Positions 1 through 8,198 are shown, counted from the first letter of the stretch. The stretch is DNA of 35,612 nt from Acidobacteriota bacterium (GCA_021296475.1 JAGWAJ010000021.1:13922-49533); one strand, 5' to 3'. Notes: generated by a model not told the origin, from the letters alone. Numbers and translations: made by a program.

Positions 1-332
1 AGCAGCAGGTGCTCCGTGCCGATGTAGTTGTGCAGCAGCCGGTCTGCCTCCTCGGCGGCGAACTGCAGCACCCGGTTGGTCTCGGTGCTGAAGGGGATCT
101 CCACCGAGGTCGACACCTTCTCGCGAAAGACGGTGCGGCCCTCGATCTCCTTGCGGATGCTCTCGAGCGAGAGGTGGGAGCGGGCGAAGATGCGGCTCGT
201 GAGCCCCTTGCCTTCCCGGATGAGGCCGAGCAGGAGGTGCTCGGTCTCAATCGAGATGCTGCCGAGCTGGCTCGCCTCGTAGCGCGCAAAGAACAATACA
301 CGCCTCGCCCGCTCCGTGTATCGCTCGAACAT
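1..332 (-). CDS. clpC: ClpC-type AAA+ ATPase, N-terminal part (gene runs off the left edge)
   Basis: Only the first 110 codons are present; the 3' part lies beyond the window. The product begins MFERYTERARRVLFFARYEA and continues through the Clp N-terminal repeat, with the family motif IETEHLLLGLIREG near residues 32-45. A second repeat begins near residue 82 and again carries a TEHLLL motif. ClpC is the unfoldase partner of ClpP, and its N domain binds adaptors and substrates. The ATG at 330-332 is preceded by a purine-rich AGGGG about 5 bases upstream, and the protein starts exactly where family members usually do. The AAA modules and any ClpP-binding loop cannot be seen, so ClpC is preferred over ClpA or ClpB only from the N-terminal signature. 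A perfect TATAAT lies about 50 bases upstream, suggesting its own promoter. Confidence 0.9.
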   Translation of the reverse strand, partial: MFERYTERARRVLFFARYEASQLGSISIETEHLLLGLIREGKGLTSRIFARSHLSLESIRKEIEGRTVFREKVSTSVEIPFSTETNRVLQFAAEEADRLLHNYIGTEHLL

Positions 333-382
333 GCGCCCCTACCCGTCCATCCCCACGCGCCAGAACGCGACGGCCCTCCAGG

Positions 383-388
383 ATTATA
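383..388 (-). promoter_or_regulatory. Probable -10 element of the clpC promoter
   Basis: Reading the minus strand, a perfect TATAAT lies in the 130-bp gap between lolD and clpC, an AT-rich island in very GC-rich DNA. Transcription would start near 376, giving a leader of about 45 bases with the AGGGG ribosome site. No good -35 hexamer sits 16-18 bases upstream (the region reads CTGGCG), so the promoter is either -10 driven or assisted by an activator. Confidence 0.45.
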
Positions 389-462
389 AGGCATCGGGGA
401 GCCGGCGCCAGCGCCCCGGGGGTGCCGGACGGCCGCGCCCGCGAGGCGCGCGCAGGCGCAGG

Positions 463-1137
463 TCACGCCGCCCGCAGGCGCCCGTTCTCGAGGTGCAGCA
501 CACGGTCGCAGGCCCCGGCGAGGCGCGAGTTGTGGGTCGCGATCACCGAGGTCAGGCCGTGCCGGGCATGCATCTCTCGCAGCAGGCCGTGGAGCGTCTC
601 GCCGGTCGCCTCGTCGAGATTGCCGGTCGGCTCGTCGGCCAGCAGCAGACCGGGGCACATCACGAGCGCGCGGGCGACGGCGACCCGCTGCTGCTCGCCG
701 CCGGAGAGCATGCCGGGACGATGGTCGAGCCGGTCTCCCAGGCCGACCTGCGCGAGCAGCGACGAGGCCCGCTCCCGGGCCTCGGGGGCCGGGCAGCGGG
801 TGATGCGCAGCGGCATCTCCACGTTCTCCACGGCGCTGAACTCCGGGAGCAGATGGTGGAACTGGAAGACGAACCCGATTTGGCGACTGCGGAAGGCCAC
901 GAGCTCCGCGTCGCTCAGCCCGGTGACCTCGCTCTCCCCGACGCGAACTGTCCCGCCGTCCGCACGGTCCAGGCCGCCGACGACGTGCAGGAGGGTGCTC
1001 TTGCCGACCCCCGAAACGCCGACGACGGCGACCATCTCGCCCGCCTCCACCGTCAGGTCGAGCTCGCGCAGCACCTGCAGCGCCCGGCCCTGGCCGCGAT
1101 ACGCCTTCGAGAGGTCGGTGATCTGGAGGAAGGCCAT
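463..1137 (-). CDS. lolD: Lipoprotein-release ABC transporter ATP-binding protein LolD
   Basis: A 224-residue ABC ATPase of the LolD/MacB type. Visible motifs are Walker A GVSGVGKS at 40-47, the signature LSGGEQQR at 144-151, Walker B LLLADEP at 164-170 and the switch histidine H202. The Q-loop region FVFQFHHLLPEFSAVENV is typical of LolD. With its membrane partner encoded immediately upstream, it would power extraction of lipoproteins from the outer face of the inner membrane for transfer to LolA. The ATG start gives the canonical N terminus MAFLQITDLSK. The gene follows lolE by 36 bases in the same direction. Assignment within the MacB/LolD/FtsE group rests on this neighbour and the short, single-domain length. 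Confidence 0.93.
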   Translation of the reverse strand: MAFLQITDLSKAYRGQGRALQVLRELDLTVEAGEMVAVVGVSGVGKSTLLHVVGGLDRADGGTVRVGESEVTGLSDAELVAFRSRQIGFVFQFHHLLPEFSAVENVEMPLRITRCPAPEARERASSLLAQVGLGDRLDHRPGMLSGGEQQRVAVARALVMCPGLLLADEPTGNLDEATGETLHGLLREMHARHGLTSVIATHNSRLAGACDRVLHLENGRLRAA

Positions 1138-1173
1138 GCGACTCGTGCCGCCGTGCGTCCCGTGCGGCCGGAC

Positions 1174-2415
1174 CTACTGGTAGCGCAGCGCTTCCGCCGG
1201 ATCCAGCCTCGACGCCTGGCGCGACGGGTACACGGTCGCGACGAAGCAGACGAGCAGCGCCGCGCCGACCACCACCGCGATGTCGAGTGCCCGCACCGTG
1301 AACGGGACGTACGACACCTGGTAGATCTCCATCGGAAGCTGCAGGAGGCGGTAGCGGTCCATCACCGTCGACACGAGATACCCGGCCGTTGCACCTCCGA
1401 GGGTGCCGATGGTGCCGATGATCAGGCCCTGCAGCATGAAGACGCGCCGAATGACGCGTGACGAGGCGCCCATGGTCTTGAGGATCGCAATGTCCCGGCT
1501 CCGCTCCATCACCAGCATGACGAGCGAGGCGATGATGTGCAGCGCGGCGACGACGACGATGAGGCCGACGGCGATCGAGATCCCCATCTTCTCCAGCCAC
1601 ATGGCCCCGAAGAGGGGCGCGTTCAGCCGCGACCAGTCGTCCGCGACGTAGCCCGGCCCCAGCAGGCCGGGGAGCGCATCCGCCACGGCGCGCGACGCCA
1701 TCGGATCGTCGACCCGCAGCTCCATCATCTGCACGCTCTCCGCGTTGAAGAGCCGCCTGGCGACATCCAGCGTGACGAACGCGAACACGCTGTCGTACTC
1801 GAGCAGTCCCAGGCTGAAGATCCCGACCACCTCCAACGGCCGCTGCCGCGGCAGAATCCCCATCGGGGAGAGGGTGCCCGCGGTCGTCAGTACGCGGATC
1901 TCGTCGCCGACGAAGGCGCCGAGCTCCTGCGCGAGACGCTCGCCGATGAGGACGCCGCCGACCGCCGGCCGCTCTCCGGGCTTCGGGTCGGACAGGTCGG
2001 ACAGGAGGCCGTGGGTGAGCGAAGTGCCGAGCTCGGTGGCCTCCGCCTCCAGTTCCGGATCGATGCCCTTGATCTTGACGAACGCCTGCGCCTGCCGGGT
2101 GATCGCCAGCCCCTCGCCCTGCACGGCGGGGGCGGCCGCCACCACGCCGGGCACCTCCCGGAGGGACTCCGCCTCCGCCCGGTAGTCGTCGAAGCCGCCC
2201 GCCCGATACACGTAGACGTGCGCGGAGCCGCCGATGATCCGGTCCCGGATCTCCTCCGCCAGGCCGGTCATCAGCGCGAGCGCGATGACGAGCGCCATGA
2301 CTCCGACCGCCACCCCGAGCATCGAGATGATCGACGTGCTCGCGATCGAGGCCTGCTTGCGGCGCGCGGTCAGGTAGCGCAACGCCACGTACAGCTCGAA
2401 GGGAGGCTGGCGCAT
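1174..2415 (-). CDS. lolE: Lipoprotein-release ABC transporter permease, LolC/LolE family
   Basis: A 413-residue FtsX-like permease beginning MRQPPFELYVALRYL, a canonical LolC/E start. A first transmembrane helix lies at about residues 24-48 (IISMLGVAVGVMALVIALAL). A large periplasmic MacB-like domain follows, then three C-terminal helices around residues 270-300, 320-345 and 375-400. The tail PSRQASRLDPAEALRYQ is the usual C-terminal signature. Only one permease gene is present, so the transporter may be a homodimer of this subunit with LolD; LolC and LolE cannot be told apart here. Its ATG lies two bases after the lysS stop, which is very tight operon spacing. The reading frame stays open far upstream, but that extension only runs through lysS and is not coding. 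Confidence 0.92.
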   Translation of the reverse strand: MRQPPFELYVALRYLTARRKQASIASTSIISMLGVAVGVMALVIALALMTGLAEEIRDRIIGGSAHVYVYRAGGFDDYRAEAESLREVPGVVAAAPAVQGEGLAITRQAQAFVKIKGIDPELEAEATELGTSLTHGLLSDLSDPKPGERPAVGGVLIGERLAQELGAFVGDEIRVLTTAGTLSPMGILPRQRPLEVVGIFSLGLLEYDSVFAFVTLDVARRLFNAESVQMMELRVDDPMASRAVADALPGLLGPGYVADDWSRLNAPLFGAMWLEKMGISIAVGLIVVVAALHIIASLVMLVMERSRDIAILKTMGASSRVIRRVFMLQGLIIGTIGTLGGATAGYLVSTVMDRYRLLQLPMEIYQVSYVPFTVRALDIAVVVGAALLVCFVATVYPSRQASRLDPAEALRYQ

Positions 2416-2417
2416 CG

Positions 2418-4031
2418 TCACTCGCCCCGGCGCGAACCGCTCCGTGCCGGCCGCAGCAGCGGGAACAGGATCACGTCCCGAATCGACGCGCGGTTCGCGA
2501 GCAGCATCACCAGGCGGTCGATGCCGATGCCCTCCCCGCCCGTCGGCGGCAGGCCGTAGTCGAGGGCGCGCAGGTAGTCGTCGTCCATCGCGTGCGCCTC
2601 CGTATCGCCCTCCGCGCGTTCCGCGAGCTGCGCCTCGAAACGGCGCCGCTGCTCGGCCGGATCGTTCAGCTCGGTGAAGGCGTTGGCGATCTCCATGCGC
2701 GCGATGTAGAGCTCGAACCGCTCCACGGTGTCGGGATCGTCCGGCCGCTGCTTGGAGAGCGGCGAGACCTCCGTCGGGAAGTCGTAGACGAACGTGGGCT
2801 GCACGAGCGCGTCCTCGCACAGCTCCTCGAACAGGGCGGCCGCGATACGGCCCGCGCCGGCGCCGGCCGGGACGGCGACTTCGAGGCGCGCGGCCAGCCC
2901 CGCGGCCTCGTCGCGCTGCCGCAGCTCGGCCTCCGTCACTTCCTTGCCCAGACGCTCGGAGGCCGCCTCGCGTACGGCGTCCCGCAGCCGCAGCCGCCGG
3001 AACGGACGCGCCCAGGAGATGGTCTCCTCGCCGAACGGACCGGTCTCCGCACCCGTCAGGACCTCCCGTGCGACGGACGAGAGCATCTCTTCCGTCAGCG
3101 TCATCAGGGCCTCGGCGTGACTGTAGGCCTCGTAGAACTCCAGCATCGTGAACTCGGGGTTGTGCCGCGTCGAGATCCCCTCGTTCCGGAAGTTGCGGTT
3201 GATCTCATAGACGCGCTCCAGGCCGCCCACGACCAGTCGCTTGAGGTACAGCTCGGGCGCCACGCGGAGGAACAGCGGCAGGTCGAGCGTGTTGTGGTGC
3301 GTGACGAAGGGCCGCGCCAACGCCCCCCCGGCTACCGGGTGCATCATCGGCGTCTCGACCTCCAGGTAGCCCCGGGCGTCGAGAAAGGCCCGGAGCCGGG
3401 CCAGCACGCGGGCGCGGGTCTCGAACACCCGGCGCGAGTCGTCGTTGACGATGAGATCGAGGTAGCGCTGCCGGTAGCGCGTCTCGACGTCGGTCAGCCC
3501 GTGCCACTTCTCCGGCAGCGGCTCGAGGCACTTGGCGAGCATCGCGACGTCGGACGCCCAGACGGTCAGCTCGTCCGTCCGCGTCCGGAACACGCGCCCC
3601 GCCACGCCGACGTGATCCCCTACGTCGATCTGCCGAAAGACCTTGAAGTCGTCATCCGAAACCGAGTCCCGGCGAACGTAGGTCTGAATCCTCTTCCCGT
3701 CGGCCGCCAGCACCAGGAAGCTGGCCTTGCCGAAGCTGCGGATCGAGACGACCCGGCCGGCGGTCGCGGCCTGCGGCGCAAGCTCCTCGAGCTCGGCGCC
3801 GGACCGGGTTCCGTAGGCGGCGACGAGCGCCCCGATCGTGGCGGTCCGCTCGAATCGCGGGGGATAGGGATCGACGCCCAGCTCGACCAGGCGCGCGAGG
3901 CTCGCCCGCCGTTCTCGCTGCTGCTCGTGGGTACGGGCGTCGGAGGCCGCCCGGGCCGGGGCCCGCGCCGGCGCCGACTCCCCGCGCACGCCCTCCTCCG
4001 GAGCCGAGGGGCCGCTGGGAGATGCGCTCAC
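2418..4031 (-). CDS. lysS: Lysyl-tRNA synthetase, class II
   Basis: Charges tRNA-Lys. The 537-residue product shows an OB-fold anticodon domain (residues about 95-190), then the class II core. Motif 2 lies around RVYEINRNFRNEGIS, followed by HNPEFTMLEFYEAY, and motif 3 is GIGIDRLVML near the C terminus. Compared with typical bacterial enzymes of about 500 residues, it carries an alanine/proline/arginine-rich N-terminal extension of roughly 40 residues before the conserved RRASLARLVELGVDPYP segment. The GTG start at 4029-4031 overlaps the nusB stop in a GTGA, which favours this start and suggests coupled translation. A start inside the low-complexity extension cannot be excluded. The gene is followed two bases later by lolE. 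Confidence 0.94.
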   Translation of the reverse strand: MSASPSGPSAPEEGVRGESAPARAPARAASDARTHEQQRERRASLARLVELGVDPYPPRFERTATIGALVAAYGTRSGAELEELAPQAATAGRVVSIRSFGKASFLVLAADGKRIQTYVRRDSVSDDDFKVFRQIDVGDHVGVAGRVFRTRTDELTVWASDVAMLAKCLEPLPEKWHGLTDVETRYRQRYLDLIVNDDSRRVFETRARVLARLRAFLDARGYLEVETPMMHPVAGGALARPFVTHHNTLDLPLFLRVAPELYLKRLVVGGLERVYEINRNFRNEGISTRHNPEFTMLEFYEAYSHAEALMTLTEEMLSSVAREVLTGAETGPFGEETISWARPFRRLRLRDAVREAASERLGKEVTEAELRQRDEAAGLAARLEVAVPAGAGAGRIAAALFEELCEDALVQPTFVYDFPTEVSPLSKQRPDDPDTVERFELYIARMEIANAFTELNDPAEQRRRFEAQLAERAEGDTEAHAMDDDYLRALDYGLPPTGGEGIGIDRLVMLLANRASIRDVILFPLLRPARSGSRRGE

Positions 4032-4549
4032 TCTTCGTCCGCCTCGTGGCTTTCGGAAATCTCGCGCCGCACGCTGTCGAGCACCCCGTTGACGAAGCCG
4101 GCCGACTGGTCGCCGCTGAACGCCTTCGCCAGCTCGATGGCCTCGTCGATCACGACCAGCGGAGGCGTGCGCCCACACTGTAGCTCGTAGATGGCCATCC
4201 GCAGAATCAGGCGGTCCAGCACCGCCATGCGCGAGAGGCGCCAGTTCCGCGCGTGACCGGCGATCAGGGCGTCGATCTCCGGCGCACGGGACACGGTTCC
4301 CCGGGCGAGCGCCGCGGCGAAGGCTTGGCGGGGCTCCGGGGCCGGATGCGCCGTCCAGTACAGTGCGTCGGCGTCGGGGCCCGGGTCGCCGATGCGCCCG
4401 ATCTCCCATTGGTACAGGAGCTGGAGCGCCGCCTCGCGTCCCCGGTGCAGCTCCGCCGGATTGAACGCCGCCTCCGCGCCCGCCGCGGCAGGCGCCGGGC
4501 GCGCGCCAGCGACGCGGGCGCCCTCCCGGCCGGTGCGCTGCACCGTCAC
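4028..4549 (-). CDS. nusB: Transcription antitermination factor NusB
   Basis: A 173-residue protein with the NusB helical fold. The motifs are REAALQLLYQWEIG at about residues 38-51, then RLSRMAVLDRLILRMAIYEL and the C-terminal VVIDEAIELAKAFSGDQSA, FVNGVLD. NusB binds boxA RNA with NusE in antitermination complexes on rRNA operons. It is about 30 residues longer than most homologues because of an alanine-rich N-terminal lead. The chosen GTG start at 4547-4549 overlaps the ribH stop in a GTGA, and the stop overlaps lysS in the same way. The ribH-nusB pairing is a common bacterial gene order, which supports both calls. Confidence 0.93.
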   Translation of the reverse strand: MTVQRTGREGARVAGARPAPAAAGAEAAFNPAELHRGREAALQLLYQWEIGRIGDPGPDADALYWTAHPAPEPRQAFAAALARGTVSRAPEIDALIAGHARNWRLSRMAVLDRLILRMAIYELQCGRTPPLVVIDEAIELAKAFSGDQSAGFVNGVLDSVRREISESHEADEE

Positions 4550-5043
4550 CCCGCGACCCCTCCCGCTCCAGGAAGGGCCCGGAGGGTGTTGGCGAACTGA
4601 ACGGCGGCCATCGCGGCCTCCCACCCCTTGTTCGACGAGCCGTCGCGGGCCCGAGCCTGCGCCTCCTCCAACGTATTGGTGGTCAGCACGCCGAACGTGA
4701 TCGGCACGCCGGTCTCCTGCGAGGCGGACATGATGCCGTGGGCGACCGCCGAGGCGATGTAGTCGAAGTGCGGCGTCTCGCCGCGGACGACGCAGCCGAG
4801 ACAGACGAGGGCGTCGAAGGCGCCCGACTCCGCGGCCCGGCGCGCCGCCAGCGGCAGCTCGAACGCGCCCGGAACGGTGATGACGGGAACCTCGCGGCCG
4901 GGCTCCGCGCTCGCCCGGGCCAGGGCCGCGAGCGCGCCGTCCCGCAACCCTTCGGTGACCGGCGCGTGGTAGGCCGACATCACGATGGCCAAACGCAGCC
5001 CCGACGCGTCCTCGCGGCCGTCGATGCGCGGGCGGTCTCTCAT
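4546..5043 (-). CDS. ribH: 6,7-dimethyl-8-ribityllumazine synthase (riboflavin pathway)
   Basis: Condenses 5-amino-6-ribitylaminouracil with dihydroxybutanone phosphate, the penultimate riboflavin step. The 165-residue product has the usual length and motifs: VPGAFELPLAARRAA at 58-71, RGETPHFDY with the catalytic histidine H92, PITFGVLTTNT and NKGWEAA. An oddity is the N-terminal flavin-stacking segment. Most homologues have an RFN motif there, but this protein reads SAYH at 23-26, so Tyr25 replaces the usual Phe and His26 the usual Asn. The ATG overlaps the upstream hydratase stop (ATGA), and the stop overlaps nusB. No other riboflavin gene is nearby. Confidence 0.94.
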   Translation of the reverse strand: MRDRPRIDGREDASGLRLAIVMSAYHAPVTEGLRDGALAALARASAEPGREVPVITVPGAFELPLAARRAAESGAFDALVCLGCVVRGETPHFDYIASAVAHGIMSASQETGVPITFGVLTTNTLEEAQARARDGSSNKGWEAAMAAVQFANTLRALPGAGGVAG

Positions 5044-5822
5044 GCGCCCTTGAACGTCGGTCGCCGCTTCTCCAGGAACGCGCGGGTCCCCTCCCGCCAG
5101 TCCTCGGTCGCCGCCGCGACTCCGAACAGCGCCGCCTCGTGCTCGCACCCGCCCGCCAGCGACATCTGCATGCCTTCCCGCACGGCATCGAGGATCGCCC
5201 GTACCGCGACCGGCGCCTGCGCCGCCAGCCGCTCGGCCAGCGCTCGCGCCTCGGCGGCAAGATCGCCCGGCGGCACGACCCGGTTGACGAGCCCGATGCG
5301 CCACGCCTCCGCGGCCGGGATCGGATCGCCGATGAGCGTCAGCTCGAGCGCGCGGCCGCTGCCCACCAGCCGCGGCAGGCGCTGCGTGCCGCCGTAGCCG
5401 GGCAGCAGGCCGAGTCCGATCTCGGGCTGTCCGATGCGCGCCGTCTCGGCCGCGAGCCGCAACGTGCAGGCCATCGCGATCTCGCAACCTCCGCCCAGCG
5501 CGAATCCGTTGATGGCGGCGATGACCGGCTTGCCCATCCGCTCCAGGGCGTCGCACAGGGCCTGGCCGCGGCGTGCGAGGGCCTGCGCAGACACCGGCGA
5601 CAACCTGGCCAGCTCCGCGATGTCGGCCCCCGCGATGAAGGCCCGGTCGCCGGCACCGGTCAGCACGACCGCGCGGATCGCACCGTCGGCGGCCAGCTCG
5701 TCGACCACCCGGCGCAGCGCCCCCACGGTGGCCGCGTCGAGCGCGTTGAGAACCCTGGGGCGGTTGACGGTAACCACGGCCACGGCTCCCGTGCGTTCCA
5801 CGACGACTGCTTCAGTGGTCAT
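5040..5822 (-). CDS. Enoyl-CoA hydratase/isomerase (crotonase family)
   Basis: A 260-residue crotonase-fold enzyme. The oxyanion-hole segments are FIAGADIAEL (62-71) and NGFALGGGCEIAMAC (105-119). Both acidic residues of true enoyl-CoA hydratases are present: E114 in GGCEIA and E134 in GQPEIGLG, spaced 20 apart as in rat mitochondrial crotonase. It probably hydrates 2-enoyl-CoA to 3-hydroxyacyl-CoA in fatty-acid or short-chain acyl-CoA breakdown; the exact substrate cannot be read from sequence. It overlaps the VanZ-like gene upstream and ribH downstream by four bases (ATGA at both ends). It therefore sits inside a translationally coupled chain with apparently unrelated functions. Confidence 0.9.
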   Translation of the reverse strand: MTTEAVVVERTGAVAVVTVNRPRVLNALDAATVGALRRVVDELAADGAIRAVVLTGAGDRAFIAGADIAELARLSPVSAQALARRGQALCDALERMGKPVIAAINGFALGGGCEIAMACTLRLAAETARIGQPEIGLGLLPGYGGTQRLPRLVGSGRALELTLIGDPIPAAEAWRIGLVNRVVPPGDLAAEARALAERLAAQAPVAVRAILDAVREGMQMSLAGGCEHEAALFGVAAATEDWREGTRAFLEKRRPTFKGA

Positions 5823-6226
5823 TTCGATGCGGCCCGCCTGCCGAGAACTATAGCGCACGCCCATGCCAGCCCCGTTCCGGCGAGCGCCCCGACGGCGTCG
5901 GCCGCCACGTCCCGGACCTCGGCCGTGCGCCCCGCCACGAACGACTGGTGCCACTCGTCCGTCACTCCGTACCCGATGGCGAGGATCACGGCCGCCGCTG
6001 CGGCTGCCACGGTGATGCCCGCGCCGCGGGCCAGCACGACCCCGCGCAGCACGAGCATCGAGAGCACGGCATAGACGCCCGCGTGGGCGACCACGTCCGG
6101 CAGCCCGCCGGGCAGGCTCGGCGGGCGTTCCACCGAGGATGCGGCGTAGATCATCGCCATCCAGAGCAGCGCCGGCCACCAGGCCCAGGCAGCGCGGTGA
6201 AGACCGGTGCGGGGCGGCGGGGTCAC
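5819..6226 (-). CDS. VanZ-like small integral membrane protein
   Basis: A 135-residue hydrophobic protein with about four transmembrane segments (roughly residues 14-30, 45-62, 68-88 and 108-128). The loop between the third and fourth contains YGVTDEWHQSFVAGRTAEVRD, the hallmark of VanZ-like proteins (DEWHQ followed by RxxxxxD). VanZ confers low-level teicoplanin resistance in enterococci, but most chromosomal relatives have no known role. The GTG start at 6224-6226 overlaps the upstream 57-residue gene in a GTGA, and the stop overlaps the enoyl-CoA hydratase start. It is one of four consecutive small membrane-protein genes. Confidence 0.85.
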   Translation of the reverse strand: MTPPPRTGLHRAAWAWWPALLWMAMIYAASSVERPPSLPGGLPDVVAHAGVYAVLSMLVLRGVVLARGAGITVAAAAAAVILAIGYGVTDEWHQSFVAGRTAEVRDVAADAVGALAGTGLAWACAIVLGRRAASK

Positions 6227-6396
6227 AGCGGGAACGGGTACATCAGCCAGCTCAACAGGACGGCCGCGCCCACGAAGCCGGCGAACATCCGGGCCCCGAG
6301 GCGGAGCTGCTCCGCCGGGTCGTCCCGCATCAGCGCCGCGAAGACCGCAGACACGCAACCCGCGAAGAGCACCATGAGCAGGAAGTGGCTGGTCAT
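6223..6396 (-). CDS. 57-residue two-helix membrane protein, function unknown
   Basis: A short coding sequence beginning MTSHFLLMVLFAGCVSAVFA, with hydrophobic segments at about residues 4-21 and 36-53. They are separated by a charged loop, MRDDPAEQLRLGARMF. It is supported by its position: it starts two bases after the preceding membrane-protein gene stops, and its own stop overlaps the VanZ-like start in a GTGA, leaving no gap. Codon usage is as GC-rich at third positions as the neighbours. I do not recognise a family. The architecture would suit a small accessory subunit of a membrane complex with the flanking proteins, but that is inference from position only. Confidence 0.72.
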   Translation of the reverse strand: MTSHFLLMVLFAGCVSAVFAALMRDDPAEQLRLGARMFAGFVGAAVLLSWLMYPFPL

Positions 6397-6398
6397 GC

Positions 6399-6788
6399 TC
6401 AGGGCTTCTCCCCGCGCGCGGTGTCGAAGGCGTCGAGCGTCACGAGCACGTTCAGCAGGCCGGCGGTGAGGATGAACGTGTTGCCGTACTCGTGGGTGAC
6501 CGCCGCTACCGCTCCCTCTCCGAACCCGGCCAGACGCGCCAGGACGTAGAGCCCCCCCGCGCCGAGGTCGGCGAGCGCGAGCAGCGTCACGACCGGCTGC
6601 GTGGGGTCGAGCGGGTACACGCTGCCCTCGAGCCACACTCCTACGCAGAACATCAAGGGCAGGACGACGAGGAAGGTGGCGCCCTTCCGCACCCGGCCCA
6701 GCCACAGGTGGCCGGCTCCCGGCAACGCCCAGGCCAGCGCGCAGGCAACAGCGACCGCACCCGGGTCCCTGCCCCTCTGCCGCGTCAT
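6399..6788 (-). CDS. Small polytopic membrane protein (DUF6677-like)
   Basis: A 129-residue protein with three or four hydrophobic segments. It has an N-terminal ALAWALPGAGHLWLGRVRKG motif, seen in small bacterial membrane proteins annotated as DUF6677 or TM2-like: a helix ending in PGxGH, a Gly-rich turn and a basic KG. The resemblance is from memory and has not been checked by a profile search. The C-terminal part (YVLARLAGFGEGAVAAVTHEYGNTFILTAGLLNVLVTLDA) contains two more hydrophobic stretches. The ATG overlaps the upstream DUF2085-like gene in an ATGA. No biochemical function is known to me for this type of protein. Confidence 0.75.
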   Translation of the reverse strand: MTRQRGRDPGAVAVACALAWALPGAGHLWLGRVRKGATFLVVLPLMFCVGVWLEGSVYPLDPTQPVVTLLALADLGAGGLYVLARLAGFGEGAVAAVTHEYGNTFILTAGLLNVLVTLDAFDTARGEKP

Positions 6789-7276
6789 GCGTCCAGCACC
6801 TCGCGCGCCGTTCGCGCCGCGATCCACGCCACCGCGAGTCCGAGAGGCAGTGCCGACATCGCCCGGGCCGCGTTCGGGACCTCGACGACGACGGTGAACA
6901 CCGTTGGCACGGCGGCGGCGATCAGCAGTCGGCGCATGTCGCGAAGCTGCTCGGGTGCGAAGTGCCGCCGCGCGCGGCCCGGTGCCGGCAGCAGCAGCAG
7001 CGCCAGGAGCAGCCCGCCCGGCGCCCCCGCGTAGAGGCCCGCGCACCGCGCGCACACCGGCGCCTGCGCGTCCCAGAAGTGGAACGAGCGGGACGGCTGC
7101 TGATGGCAAACGACTGCGCCCACCGCGTACATCCCGGTCGCGGCGAGGAAGGCCGCGGATCCCGGCCGGTCGTGCGTCACCACGTAGGGCGCGGCCACGA
7201 GCGCCGCCACCCAGAGCGAGGCGGCGACCGCCGCCCCGGCCACGACGGCCGGGCCGCGCCGGAGTTCAAAGGGCAT
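6785..7276 (-). CDS. DUF2085-family membrane protein
   Basis: A 163-residue membrane protein with about four transmembrane helices. The core motif VCHQQPSRSFHFWD, followed by PVCARCAGLYAG (about residues 55-83), is the signature of DUF2085: a CHQ pair, then a CxRCxGxYxG motif. The conserved His and three Cys could bind a metal or heme, but the function is unknown. The ATG at 7274-7276 lies inside the end of the upstream kinase gene (11-base overlap), and its stop overlaps the next gene (ATGA). It starts the run of four small membrane proteins. Confidence 0.85.
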   Translation of the reverse strand: MPFELRRGPAVVAGAAVAASLWVAALVAAPYVVTHDRPGSAAFLAATGMYAVGAVVCHQQPSRSFHFWDAQAPVCARCAGLYAGAPGGLLLALLLLPAPGRARRHFAPEQLRDMRRLLIAAAVPTVFTVVVEVPNAARAMSALPLGLAVAWIAARTAREVLDA

Positions 7277-8198
7277 CGAAGTGCGTCAACCTCTTGAACG
7301 CCTGAAAGCGGTCCCGGATGTCCTCGGCCGTCAGCCGCAGCAGCCGGCCGAGACCGAAATCCTCCACCGCGAACGACGCCATCGTCGAGCCGGCGATGAT
7401 GGCGCGCGCCCAGACGTCGTGGGTCCGCGCCTCCGAGGAGGCCAGGTAGCCGACCAGCCCCCCGGCGAACGTGTCGCCGGCCCCTGTCGGATCTCGCACG
7501 TCGGCGAGAGGCAGGGCCGGCGCCGCGAAGAACTCTTCGCGGTGGGCGGCCAGCACGCCGTGCTCGCCCCGCTTGATGACCACGTGCGACGGCCCCAGCG
7601 CCCGGATCGCGCGCGCCGCGCCGACGAGGTTCGGCTCCCCGCTCAACTGCCGCGCCTCCTCGTCGTTGATGATCACCGTGTCGACACGCCGGAGGACGGC
7701 CTTCAGCTCGGCCGGCGTCCCCTCGATCCAGTAGTTCATCGTATCAAGGGCGACGAATGCCGGGTCGCGGACCTGCTCCAGCACCTGGAGCTGCAGAGCC
7801 GGGGGGATGTTGGCGAGGAACACGACGGGGCTCGACCGGAAGCGGTCGGGGATCCGGGGCTCGAACGCCTCGAACACGTTGAGGTGCGTGTAGATCGTCT
7901 CGCGCGTGTTGAGGTCGGCGCCGTACTCCCCGCGCCAGCGGAACGTCTCGCCGGGCACGCGCTGCAGGCCCTCGAGATCGATTCGGCGCCCCTCGAAGAC
8001 CAGCGTGCGCTCGGCGTCGAAGTCCTCGCCCACGACGCCGACGAGGCGGACGTCCGTGAAGAAGGACGCGGCGACGCTGAAGAACGTGGCCGCCCCGCCG
8101 ACCATGCGCGACACCTCGCCGGCCGGCGTGCGCACCGAATCGAGCGCCACCGAGCCGACGGTCAGGATCGGATGTGCCGCCGCGCCCCCGATGCTCAT
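7266..8198 (-). CDS. PfkB/ribokinase-family kinase
   Basis: A 310-residue sugar/nucleoside kinase. The N-terminal GSVALDSVRTP and GGAATFFSVAAS segments form the substrate lid and first signature. The second signature, DPTGAGDTFAGG, lies at 236-247 and includes the catalytic base Asp242 and anion hole. The phosphoryl acceptor cannot be told from sequence. The gene overlaps mtnP in an ATGA, so it is coupled to methylthioadenosine phosphorolysis. A role in handling the released sugar phosphate, or a nucleoside from the same salvage route, is plausible but unproven. The DTMNYWIEG segment near residue 155 is characteristic of a subgroup annotated only as carbohydrate kinase. Confidence 0.87.
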   Translation of the reverse strand: MSIGGAAAHPILTVGSVALDSVRTPAGEVSRMVGGAATFFSVAASFFTDVRLVGVVGEDFDAERTLVFEGRRIDLEGLQRVPGETFRWRGEYGADLNTRETIYTHLNVFEAFEPRIPDRFRSSPVVFLANIPPALQLQVLEQVRDPAFVALDTMNYWIEGTPAELKAVLRRVDTVIINDEEARQLSGEPNLVGAARAIRALGPSHVVIKRGEHGVLAAHREEFFAAPALPLADVRDPTGAGDTFAGGLVGYLASSEARTHDVWARAIIAGSTMASFAVEDFGLGRLLRLTAEDIRDRFQAFKRLTHFDAL

